Shown: positions 6,791 through 14,510, numbered from the stretch's first letter. The stretch: DNA of 14,767 nucleotides from Verrucomicrobiaceae bacterium (GCA_003820635.1 RPOS01000070.1:1-14767), one strand, 5' to 3'. Translations and numbers: made by a program. Notes: a model not told the origin generated them from the letters alone.

Positions 6791-7846
6791 TCAGCGGGGA
6801 GCGCTGGCGGCGGCCTGGAGGATGGCGAGGTATTTGGCGGAAACCATGGCGTTTTTCGCCTCGGTGAGGGCGGCGGTGGCGGCGGCGGCATTCGCGGCGT
6901 TGAGGATTTTTTGCAGGGCTTCGCGGTAAGCTTTGCCGGCATCTCCGCCCAGTGGAGTGGGAGCGATGGCGCTGAGGCGGGTGGTTTCCTGTTTGCCAAA
7001 GGTGAGGGTTTCCTCAAGCGAGGGCTTGAAATACGGATCGGTGGTCACCCAGCCGAGCTTGGCGTCCTTTTCCGCCTTGAAGCGTGCCTCAATGGCGGCG
7101 GCTTCCTCTGCCAGCGCGCTTTGCGTGTTGCGGCGGGCATCCAGGTTCATGCGCTGGAGGCCGGTTTCGCGCTCCTTGAGGCGCGTTTCATAGCCGGCGA
7201 GCGTCTGCTCGATCTGGGCGAGATAGCTGGAGATGGCTTGCAGAATCAGCGGCTTGAGCGCGGCATGGGCGTTGGCGTTCTTGAACTCGCGGTCGAACCC
7301 GGAAAAGGCCCGCAGTGCGGCGACATAAGCGCCTTTTGCGAGGAACTCGCGGATCTGCGCTTCCTGCAGCCCGGCGTCGATATCAAGCGCGTTGGCGCGG
7401 TAATCGGAAGCCGCAAGCATCTTGCCCTTGATCTTGATGCAGCCCGCCTGGACCTCGTTGGCCTCGGCCTTGAGCGTGGCGAGGATCGCACGGGCTTCCT
7501 TGGATTTCGCGCTGCCGCGGTGTTCTTTGAGGAACTTCTCCACCGCGCTGATGCGGCTGGCGTATTGCTCCGCAGTGAGGGCGTCCGGCGTGGGCACGAG
7601 CTTGGCGATGGGCTCAAAGGCGGTCAGGTCCTTTTTCTCGCGCTGGATTTTGACGACATCCGCCTTGGCCACCACGCGCTCGTCCTTGATGCTCTTGGTC
7701 ACCCGCACTTCCAGCACATAGGAGGTTTCATCCTCGCTCAGGATCGTGCCTTGCAGCGTGCTGCCATCCGCAAGGGTGAAGGTGTCGGCATTTGCCTGAA
7801 ACGCGAGGGAAGTGACCAAACAACAGAGGGTGCGGCGGAAATTCAT
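6791..7846 (-). CDS. Secreted protein of unknown function, PTPDL-like
   Basis: This 351-residue protein has a Sec signal peptide (MNFRRTLCCLVTSLAFQANA, cleavage likely after residue 20). A small beta-rich segment follows (about 21-67, DTFTLADGSTLQGTIL to ADVVKIQ), resembling the short SH3/Sm-like repeats of secreted verrucomicrobial and planctomycete proteins. Then comes a VPTPDAL motif (84-90) that recalls the PTPDL family of Verrucomicrobia. The rest (about 90-351) is mostly helical and charged. I see no catalytic motif. It lies 49 bp after the lipoprotein gene and 19 bp before hisB, so it may be part of the same transcript. The PTPDL assignment is from memory of the motif and is tentative; that it is secreted is more certain. 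Confidence 0.8.
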   Translation of the reverse strand: MNFRRTLCCLVTSLAFQANADTFTLADGSTLQGTILSEDETSYVLEVRVTKSIKDERVVAKADVVKIQREKKDLTAFEPIAKLVPTPDALTAEQYASRISAVEKFLKEHRGSAKSKEARAILATLKAEANEVQAGCIKIKGKMLAASDYRANALDIDAGLQEAQIREFLAKGAYVAALRAFSGFDREFKNANAHAALKPLILQAISSYLAQIEQTLAGYETRLKERETGLQRMNLDARRNTQSALAEEAAAIEARFKAEKDAKLGWVTTDPYFKPSLEETLTFGKQETTRLSAIAPTPLGGDAGKAYREALQKILNAANAAAATAALTEAKNAMVSAKYLAILQAAASAPR

Positions 7847-7895
7847 GATTCGGAATGTCTTGGATTGCGGGGAAACGGAGTGCCCGGGCGAGGGT

Positions 7896-10082
7896 TCACG
7901 AATTTCCCGGCGAGGGCAAGAGCGCTTCTTTGAGCGCGTCCGGCGTGGTCGCCAGGCGGCTTTCCTCTTTCTCGCCTAACAGGATTTTCACGGAGCCTGC
8001 GGGCACCTGGTCCGCAGCCCCGGCCGCGCGGCGCTGGACGACGCGCAAGGGCAGCCGCTCGACGGCGAGCTTCATTTCCGGCGTGAGATCCGCGCCATAG
8101 ACGACGGTGACCTTGTAGTGGCGCGCGACAGTGGCCAGCAGCAGATCGGTATGGAGCACCGGGCGGTCCAGCGTGTAGGTGGGCAGCGGCGTGACCAGCT
8201 GGCTGAAGCTCGCCACCAGCGGGCGGCCGATTTCGGCCAGACGGCACTCGGCAAGCGAAACCAAGCCGGCGGTGGAGTCATCAAACAACATCACCAAATC
8301 CGTGACCGGAATATCCAGCAGCGCGGCATCGTCCGGACATTCCTTGAGGAATTCATTGCCGGTGAACAACTCGGCGGAGGTGGTGGCCAGATCCTCGGAC
8401 CACAGCAACCATTGGTCATCCGAGGTGATGGCGGCCACATCGAGAATGGCCTGCATGGCCAGCGCGTAAAGGAATGCCCGGCCTGCGCCGATCGACTCCG
8501 GCGCGTCGGTGGCGAAGACGCGCAGCCGAGGCCCCACAGCGAAGGCCTCGCGCGCCCGCTGCAGCAGGGAGGTGGCCTTTTGCCGGTAGGCCTCATCGCC
8601 GGTGGCGCTGAACGCCGCGGCATAGGCCGAAACCATGCGGAAGGTGGAGGGCGCGTGCGGGCATTCATCGCGCTGGGATTTTTCGAAACGCTGGTTGCGC
8701 ACGGCAAGGAGTTTCGCCTTCGCCGCCTCGAAGCGCGGCATGAAGGATTCCAGCGGCTGAGCCAGTCCGGCGGCGATTTCGGCGGGGGTCATGGTCATGC
8801 CGAGGGTATTGGCGCGGAAAAACTCGCGGCGCGGATCCACCTCGGAGGGCAGGTTGCCGAGTCCCTTCATGCCGGTGGCCTTGATCCACCACTCCGCGTC
8901 CTCCGGGCCGAGAATCCTGGTGACTTCCTCCACACTCCACATCCACTGCTCCGGATCGTTTTCTTGCATGAGGCCCGCGGCAAACAGTCCTTCCGGAGTG
9001 GCATGGGCCTTTTCGGCATAGGCGATGAGTTCCAGCGCCTTGTCCAAGGCCCGCGCATTCCCGGTCGCACGGGAGGCCTCGAGCAAGGCCACCGCCACCC
9101 GCCCTTGGGCCTGACAATCCCGGATGAAAGCCGGCAGTGCCCAGGAAACGCTCCGGCGAGAGGAAAACACCCCGCCTTCCAGCGGATCGAACATCGCGCT
9201 GGGAATCAGATCCACCAGCAAGTCCCGCAGAGTGGCATGGCAACGCTCGCGCACTTCCGCCGGCAGCCCCGGATGCACCGAGGCGGAGGACAGCAGTTCC
9301 AGCGCACTGGATGGAAACAAGCCGCCCGTTTCATCGAAGCTGCGGGAGTAGGGATCATACAGCGCGGCGAGCTGGCGCAGGCCGAGGAGCGCATCCACCG
9401 CCGGTTGCTCGCTCATCATCTTGGTGACCTTGCGCTGCAGGATGCGGCTGCGGCGGGCCTCGTTGTCGAGAGCGCTGTTTTTCAAGACATATTCGGGATC
9501 ATCCTGCCACATCCTGGTAACCATGGAGTGGGATTGGCTGAACAATTCACGCACGGCTTCCGGTTCCGCGCCCGGCACGGGCATCCATGCCACCGGGTTG
9601 CCCTCGTGAGTCATCCAGAGGAACATCGGCAGGTTCAGCGGGCGTTTGATCTCCGCGCACAAATCCGCGGTGATGATGCTCATTTCGCGGGACGCGTCGC
9701 CATCGACGAGCACCGGCACATAGGTGTCGTTGATTTCCCGCACCAATGACATGTCTGCGGCGAGCGAGGCCAGGACTTGCTGATAGCCGGGCTGCTGCGG
9801 CATGGCCACCACACAGAACAGAAGCCGCCCTGCGGCGCGCGCACGCTCAAGCGTAGGCTTGGTCCAAGGCTGCCAATGAATGGGTGAGAGCGCCTGATTG
9901 CGGTAAATCGCGCCGGGCAGCGTGCCGAGTTGGTTGGTCAGCAACTCGGGCGCGACCACCGTGACTGGCGCTGCCTCCTTTGCATCTTCAACGCGCTCTT
10001 TGCGGCAAGCACCCGATGCCAAGACCAGCAAGCATAACGCCATGGTGGCCAGCGGCCGGGGAAAGGGGGATCGGTTTTTCAT
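7896..10082 (-). CDS. YyaL/DUF255-like lipoprotein lacking the CxxC motif
   Basis: The protein has 728 residues from the ATG at 10082. In-frame ATGs at 10112 and 10109 would add ten residues before the signal peptide and are less likely. A signal sequence ends in LASGAC, so Cys26 is probably lipidated. The N-terminal half resembles the thioredoxin-like DUF255 domain of YyaL/SPATA20 proteins: PIHWQPWTKPTLERARAAG (67-85) matches their PVDWYPW segment, and LVDGDASREM (125-134) and PLNLPMFLWMTHEGNP (148-163) follow. Where the family has CHWCHVM this protein has CVVAMPQQPG (90-99), so redox activity is probably lost. The second half fits the alpha/alpha-barrel region (EGGVFSSRRSVSWALPAF at 302-319, WMWSVEEVTRILG at 380-392). 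The role of the family is unsettled. It is divergent from parA. Confidence 0.8.
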   Translation of the reverse strand: MKNRSPFPRPLATMALCLLVLASGACRKERVEDAKEAAPVTVVAPELLTNQLGTLPGAIYRNQALSPIHWQPWTKPTLERARAAGRLLFCVVAMPQQPGYQQVLASLAADMSLVREINDTYVPVLVDGDASREMSIITADLCAEIKRPLNLPMFLWMTHEGNPVAWMPVPGAEPEAVRELFSQSHSMVTRMWQDDPEYVLKNSALDNEARRSRILQRKVTKMMSEQPAVDALLGLRQLAALYDPYSRSFDETGGLFPSSALELLSSASVHPGLPAEVRERCHATLRDLLVDLIPSAMFDPLEGGVFSSRRSVSWALPAFIRDCQAQGRVAVALLEASRATGNARALDKALELIAYAEKAHATPEGLFAAGLMQENDPEQWMWSVEEVTRILGPEDAEWWIKATGMKGLGNLPSEVDPRREFFRANTLGMTMTPAEIAAGLAQPLESFMPRFEAAKAKLLAVRNQRFEKSQRDECPHAPSTFRMVSAYAAAFSATGDEAYRQKATSLLQRAREAFAVGPRLRVFATDAPESIGAGRAFLYALAMQAILDVAAITSDDQWLLWSEDLATTSAELFTGNEFLKECPDDAALLDIPVTDLVMLFDDSTAGLVSLAECRLAEIGRPLVASFSQLVTPLPTYTLDRPVLHTDLLLATVARHYKVTVVYGADLTPEMKLAVERLPLRVVQRRAAGAADQVPAGSVKILLGEKEESRLATTPDALKEALLPSPGNS

Positions 10083-10199
10083 GATGAGAGACCAAGGCGG
10101 AACGAACATCATTTCACATCCGTGGTGGACGCAGCATGAAGAAAAGACTTCCGGTGTGGCAAGCGGAAGCTATCTTCCGGCATCAATTCCCGACGCCGC
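10083..10199. promoter_or_regulatory. Divergent promoter region between the lipoprotein gene and parA
   Basis: This 117-bp gap must serve both directions. It contains a short perfect hairpin, CGGAAG (10164-10169), loop CTAT, CTTCCG (10174-10179), ending 20 nt before the parA GTG. A second copy of CTTCCGG at 10148-10154 could pair with the same CGGAAG arm, so two alternative foldings exist. No clear -10/-35 pair and no Shine-Dalgarno sequence were found on either strand. Confidence 0.4.
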
Positions 10200-10988
10200 G
10201 TGATCAACATCGCCGTTTCAAGCCAGAAAGGAGGGGTGGGAAAAACCACCGTCTCGATCAATCTCGCCCATGCCTTCGCCCGCGCGGGCGTGCGCACCCT
10301 GCTCGTGGATGCGGATCCGCAGGGCTCCGTGGGCCTCTCCCTCACCCGCCAATCGCGCCTGCTCACCGGATTTTACGATTACCTGCAGGACCCCGGCATT
10401 CCGATGGACCGCCTGATCGTTCCCACCCGGCTGGAAACCTTCTCGCTGGTGGCCAGCGGCCAGGCCAGCGACTACGAGGCCGGCGGCGGCATGGGCGCGC
10501 ACCTCGCCCGCGTCCGGGCCTTCCTGCGCGGTGCCGACGCTCGTGGCTTCGACCTTTGCATCATCGATACCGCAGCCGGGCTGTTCGGCGTCACCAGCGA
10601 TGTGATCGCCTCCAGCGAGGCGGTGATGATCCCGCAGCAGGCGGAGCCGCTGGGCATCCGTTCCGTGCCGAAACTGCTGGAAGGCCTCAACCGCCTGCGG
10701 GTGCTCAACCCGCGCCTCAGTGTGCTGGGAGTTTGCCTGACGATGGTGCAGCAAGACCTTGCCGAAAGCACCGAGGCCGCCGCCGCCCTGCGCCAGTTGC
10801 TGCCGCCGGAAATGGTCTTCAAAACCCAAATCCCGCGCGATGGATTGTTTGTGCGCGCCAGCGCCCGCGGCCTGCCGGTGGGCGTGCTGGACGACGGGGC
10901 CGGGGCCCAACTCGTCTTTGATTCCCTGCGCGCGGAAATCGAAGCGAAACTCGAACCTTCTGACGCCGCGCACGCCACCTTCGGTTGA
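10200..10988 (+). CDS. parA: ParA/MinD-type ATPase without a ParB partner
   Basis: This 262-residue P-loop ATPase starts at GTG; the in-frame region upstream back to a stop at 10137 has no ATG. The deviant Walker A motif KGGVGKTT (10-17) has the signature lysine Lys10, the A' motif is VDADPQGS (36-43), and Walker B lies in FDLCIIDTAAG (117-127). These place it in the ParA/Soj group. Such ATPases form ATP-dependent dimers on DNA and position plasmids, chromosome regions, carboxysomes or chemoreceptor arrays, with a partner stimulating hydrolysis. There is no helix-turn-helix N-terminus, so it is the short type. The next gene begins within its stop codon (TGATG) and is the likely partner. No parB, parS-like repeats or replication gene lies near, so a cargo other than DNA is plausible. 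The gene symbol denotes family only. Confidence 0.9.
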   Translation: MINIAVSSQKGGVGKTTVSINLAHAFARAGVRTLLVDADPQGSVGLSLTRQSRLLTGFYDYLQDPGIPMDRLIVPTRLETFSLVASGQASDYEAGGGMGAHLARVRAFLRGADARGFDLCIIDTAAGLFGVTSDVIASSEAVMIPQQAEPLGIRSVPKLLEGLNRLRVLNPRLSVLGVCLTMVQQDLAESTEAAAALRQLLPPEMVFKTQIPRDGLFVRASARGLPVGVLDDGAGAQLVFDSLRAEIEAKLEPSDAAHATFG

Positions 10989-11584
10989 TGGATCCCGTCA
11001 ATCCATGGCTCGATGCCGATGAGGTCCGCCGCATGGCCGAGCGGCTGATGATGCCTGTGCGCGAGCCGGCGGTGAGCGTGGCCGATGCCGGATTCGATGA
11101 AGCTTTTGTCGGTTACGCCAGCGAGCGACCCGCCCCCCCTGCCCCGCCGGTTCCTCCAGCGCCGCCCGCGCCATTCACGCCGGTCAAGCCGCCGGCTCCG
11201 GCAGTCGCGCCGTCCGCCGCGGCGGCGCGTGGTCCGTTTCTGGATCGGATCCAGCATTTCCGGGACTGGATGAGCCGAGAGTATGCGGCGACGGGCATGT
11301 TCATCCTGGATCGCGAGGGCGCGGTCATTTTCGACGAGAGCGACCACGGCCGCCTGCATTTCCTAGCCCGCAGTCTGGCGCTGGCCTCGCGCCGGCCGGG
11401 AACCTCGGCCGCCAATGTGCATGTGAAAATCGGCGCGGGCACCACGCTCGAAGTGATCCCGGTGGAAACGGCCTACGGTTGCCTCGTGCTCGGCGCGGTG
11501 GTGGTGGAAGCGCTGCCGCCGGCCGCTGTGAGCGCGGTGATGGCCGCCCTGGCGCAAGTCGCCGCGCCACCGACTGCCACTTGA
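10988..11584 (+). CDS. ParA-linked protein with proline-rich linker and roadblock/LC7-like domain
   Basis: The protein has 198 residues. The ATG at 10988 shares one base with the parA stop codon; a TTG one codon upstream is ignored. It has three parts. First is a short charged helix (about 5-22, NPWLDADEVRRMAERLMM). Second is a low-complexity Pro/Ala linker (47-75). Third is a C-terminal alpha/beta domain (about 84-190) that starts with a helix (DRIQHFRDWMSREY), has GMFILDREGAVIFDESD (103-119) and ends with strands and a helix (CLVLGAVVV to VMAALAQVA). That order and the hydrophobic spacing resemble roadblock/LC7 (MglB-type) domains; this is judged by eye. Translational coupling makes it the likely ParA partner, perhaps using the N-terminal helix to stimulate the ATPase and the C-terminal domain for dimerisation or cargo binding. 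Function is inferred. Confidence 0.8.
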   Translation: MDPVNPWLDADEVRRMAERLMMPVREPAVSVADAGFDEAFVGYASERPAPPAPPVPPAPPAPFTPVKPPAPAVAPSAAAARGPFLDRIQHFRDWMSREYAATGMFILDREGAVIFDESDHGRLHFLARSLALASRRPGTSAANVHVKIGAGTTLEVIPVETAYGCLVLGAVVVEALPPAAVSAVMAALAQVAAPPTAT

Positions 11585-11591
11585 CCGGTGC

Positions 11592-13285
11592 TCAGTGCTT
11601 GATGAGTTCCCTGCCTGTCAGGTTTTCCACTTCCACCTGCCAGCCCGCGGGCAACTCCAGGCGGCAGGCTAATTTTTCACCGTCCTTCCACCAGCGCAGT
11701 TTGAGCGGGCCGGCGGCGGTGGGCACGGAGCCTTCGCACCAGTCGAGCGGCAGATCACTGAAACGGAGATCGAGCTTGCGCGCGATGCGGTCCACGCGGT
11801 GCAGGCCGAGCACGTCGCGGTAGTAGACATGGGCGGCGTGCGAGGCAAAGCCGTGGTTGCAGCTTGCCAGATGCGAATCGTGCTCCCAGAGCGTGCCGGT
11901 GAGATCCGCCATGTAGAGCCGGTAGCCGATGGCCTCATTCAGGATCTGGCGGCTGCGACCATCGTGTGCGAGCAGTTCGAAGCGCAGCATGTTGCCGATG
12001 AAGGCGTTGGCCGGATGAATCTCCGGGTGGGCCTTGGTCTGCTTGCGCTGCGGGCCGAAGTCCGTGACGAGCTTTTGCCACAGCTCGCCGTGCGTCTCCG
12101 GCGTGGCGATGCCGAAATAGAATGCGCAATACTGGCAAACCTCGGTGCGGTTGCGCGTCACTTCGAGTTTGCCGTCCTTGCGCAGGGCGTTATCGACGAA
12201 AAACGCGCCGTCAAACGACTGGTTGCGGATGGTTTCGCACACGCGGTCGGCTTTCGCGTCGAGTTCCGGCAGTTCATAAAGCCGCGCCGTGGCATCGAGC
12301 ACGTCGGCGTAGAGCATGTTGCTCGGGTAGTTCACATCCTGGACGAAGTCGTTGGCCTTGGACCATTCCACAAAGATCCAGCTGTCGAATTTTTCCAACA
12401 AACCATCGGAGTTCTCGAAGGGTTTGAAATAATCCAGCAAGTCCAGCACCCGCGGCCGGAGCGCTCGCGGGACGGGCAGTCCATGAAGATGTCCGTGGCA
12501 TTCTGTTGGAAGGTCTGCCGCGCGGCATCGGGATTCGCGAATTCGCGCAGATGGGTTTTGGTGATCTCGCAGCCGCCCTCCAGCACGATGAGCTTGATTT
12601 CCACCGTGGCCGGGCCGGAAGTGGCGTTCTTCACCGCCTGCAACTCGATGGATGGAATCGTCTCGAGTTCGTTTTCCGGGAATCCGGCAAACTTCGGCCC
12701 GGCATTACTGAGCGAGCTGTCCTTCCACAGCCGCTTGCGCAGCTCGAAGGTGGAATATGGCACCCGGCGCACGGCTAGGGCAGCGCGGGGCCCACCGCGC
12801 ACACGGCGGGTTCCTCCCTGCCCGGTAGCCGCCAGACTTCGGAAAACGTCCGCTGGAAACTGTAGCGCTGCACTTTCTGGACGCGCGAGCGATCGATGAA
12901 CTCCACAAAACCCTCACCACCGGTGGCGGCCAGCACGCGGTCTCCGGAAACGATTTCCGCCTGCAGGAACGACGGCTGGTCCAGCAGGTAGTAGCTGTTG
13001 GAGTTGTAGCCGGCCACCTCGATGAGCAGCTCGTTTTTCCCGGGCTTGAGGAGTGTTTCCAGCGGCAGTTCGTCCACCCGGTACAAGCCATGGCCGGCGA
13101 AGGCGCCGTTCACGCTGACGCGGTGGAGCGAGGAACCTGTTAGACGAAGCGTCGCCCCGCCGTTTTCCGGAGCTTCGAAGGACGCGCGGAACCGGACTTG
13201 CAGGTTGCGCTCCTTTTCGCGGCCCGCGGGCCAGACCGGTTGTGCGGCTATGAATGAAGGAGGCGAGAATGGTGGAACGTGTCAT
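11592..13285 (-). pseudogene. Decayed alpha-L-rhamnosidase (GH78-like)
   Basis: The remains lie in three successive frames. From an ATG at 13285 ([13 protein letters not shown]), a frame change near 13245-13265 is needed to reach a segment reading QPVWPAGREKERNLQVRF, then VNGAFAGHGLYRVDELP and NSYYLLDQPSFLQAE, which ends at a stop at 12775. Frame two carries RVPYSTFELRKRLW through NATDIFMDCPSRER, the GH78 catalytic-barrel signature, up to about 12461. The remainder (LRPRVLDLLDYFKPFEN through NDFVQDVNYPSNMLYAD, NRTEVCQYCAFYFG, AHPEIHPANAFIGN and LASCNHGFASHAAHV to the C-terminal beta domain) is again in another frame. In intact relatives a stretch I recall as roughly 80-100 residues separates CPSRER from LDYFKPF; it is missing here. 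Intact relatives release rhamnose from plant or algal glycans. It converges on the parA cassette with a 7-bp gap. Confidence 0.85.
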
Positions 13286-13313
13286 GATCTTGTGGAGTGT
13301 GATACAGAGCGGT

Positions 13314-14435
13314 TCAATCGCCAAAGGAGGTTCCGACCAGGCGGCCGGCTTTGACCAGCGGGTGGTCGATGGGGACGAGGCGCTTGCGGCCCGCCACTTC
13401 GGAAATGGGTACCAGCTTGATGCGGTTGCCCTGCAGGGCGAGCATCACGCCGTATTTGCGCGCGTTGAGCACCTCGGCGCACTCGGTGCCGAGCCAGGTG
13501 GCGAACACGCGGTCCGCCGCCGATGGCGTGCCGCCGCGCTGCAGGTGGCCGAGAATGGTGAGCCGCGTTTCCTGGCCGGTGATTTTCTCCAACTTGCGTG
13601 TGAGGCGGATGGTGTGGCCGACGTGCTCATCGTGGAATTTCGCCAGTTTTTCGGAAATCCCGGCCCGCATTTTCTTGGAGTCCGCCTTGTCGCGCGCGGC
13701 GACCAGCGCGTCCACCTCGGCCGCCTCCTCCACGGACATCGCGCCCTCCGCCACCACCACGATGCTGAAGCGCTTGCCGCTCTGCGTGCGGTTGCGGATC
13801 GCGGCGGCGATTTTCTCCGCATCGTAGGGAATTTCCGGCAGCAGGATCACATCCGCACCGCCGGCGATGCCCGCCTCCAGCGCCAGCCAGCCGGCGCGGT
13901 GGCCCATCACCTCCACCACGATGATGCGCTCGTGGCTGGTGGCCGTGGAGTGCAGACGGTCGATCGCCTCGGTGGCGATCTGCAGGGCGGTGTCAAAGCC
14001 GAACGAGCGGTCTGTTAGAGCGATATCGTTGTCGATGGTCTTCGGCAGGGTGACGACGTTCAGGCCGGCATCCACCAGGCGCTGGGCGTTTTTCTGGGTG
14101 CCGCCGCCGCCGAGGCAGACCAGCGCGTCGAGATGGTGGCGGTGATAGGTGGCGACCACGGCGTCGGTCATGTCCAGCATCTTGCCGCCGATGGGCATGC
14201 GGTGCGGCTTGTCGCGGCTGGTGCCTAGGATGGTGCCACCGTCTGTTAGAATGCCGGAAAGCATCGCGCCGTCGAGCTCCACGGTCTGGTCCTGGGCGAG
14301 CCCGCGGAAACCGTTGAGAAAGCCGGTGACGCGCATGCCGAAATGATCGCGCGCGGCCTTGCCGAGTCCGCGGATGGCGGCGTTGAGGCCGGGGCAGTCG
14401 CCGCCGCTTGTCAGAATGCCGATGTGCTGTGCCAT
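13314..14435 (-). CDS. pfkA: 6-phosphofructokinase, with GGGGT nucleotide loop and PKTIDND motif
   Basis: The protein has 373 residues and phosphorylates fructose 6-phosphate to fructose 1,6-bisphosphate in glycolysis. Motifs are [15 protein letters not shown] (9-23), GGGGTQKNA (109-117), PKTIDNDI (131-138, catalytic Asp135), [16 protein letters not shown] (174-189) and [16 protein letters not shown] (295-310). The loop that reads GGDGS in E. coli PfkA and GGDDT in pyrophosphate enzymes is GGGGT here. The residue after the proline of the TIDND motif is lysine, as in pyrophosphate-dependent enzymes, while the donor-selecting position is glycine, as in ATP enzymes. ATP is the more likely donor but the point is open. 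MGH replaces the usual MGR. I recall this combination in other ATP-PFK-like sequences, so it is likely a real subclade. It lies 75 bp after the universal stress protein gene. The symbol is by family. Confidence 0.92.
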   Translation of the reverse strand: MAQHIGILTSGGDCPGLNAAIRGLGKAARDHFGMRVTGFLNGFRGLAQDQTVELDGAMLSGILTDGGTILGTSRDKPHRMPIGGKMLDMTDAVVATYHRHHLDALVCLGGGGTQKNAQRLVDAGLNVVTLPKTIDNDIALTDRSFGFDTALQIATEAIDRLHSTATSHERIIVVEVMGHRAGWLALEAGIAGGADVILLPEIPYDAEKIAAAIRNRTQSGKRFSIVVVAEGAMSVEEAAEVDALVAARDKADSKKMRAGISEKLAKFHDEHVGHTIRLTRKLEKITGQETRLTILGHLQRGGTPSAADRVFATWLGTECAEVLNARKYGVMLALQGNRIKLVPISEVAGRKRLVPIDHPLVKAGRLVGTSFGD

Positions 14436-14510
14436 GTGCGTTTTTCCGGTTGGATTGCGCCGGAGGCTAACGCGCCGGAAAAGCGCACTGCAAGCGGGCA
14501 GTTGGGTAGC

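Noticed and set aside
6772..7017. An N-terminal extension of hisB by 82 codons
   Set aside because: The added part is low-complexity Pro/Ser/Lys sequence overlapping the 3' end of the upstream gene in another frame. HisB homology begins right after the ATG at 6771.
6665..7933. A 422-codon open frame on the plus strand over hisB and the PTPDL-like gene
   Set aside because: It crosses the antisense of two well-supported genes and has no recognisable protein features.
8118..9749. A 543-codon open frame on the plus strand
   Set aside because: It lies opposite the YyaL-like lipoprotein gene, has a His/Gly/Arg-rich composition with no domain, and is a normal antisense shadow in high-GC DNA.
10136..10921. 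An ATG-started plus-strand frame overlapping parA
   Set aside because: Its product is Arg/Pro/Gly-rich noise; the +0 frame from the GTG at 10200 carries all ParA motifs.
14442..14482. Inverted repeat TTTTCCGG/CCGGAAAA between usp and pfkA as a terminator
   Set aside because: The arms are 25 nt apart and, on the minus strand, are followed by AACGCAC rather than a T-tract. It may be only a chance repeat.
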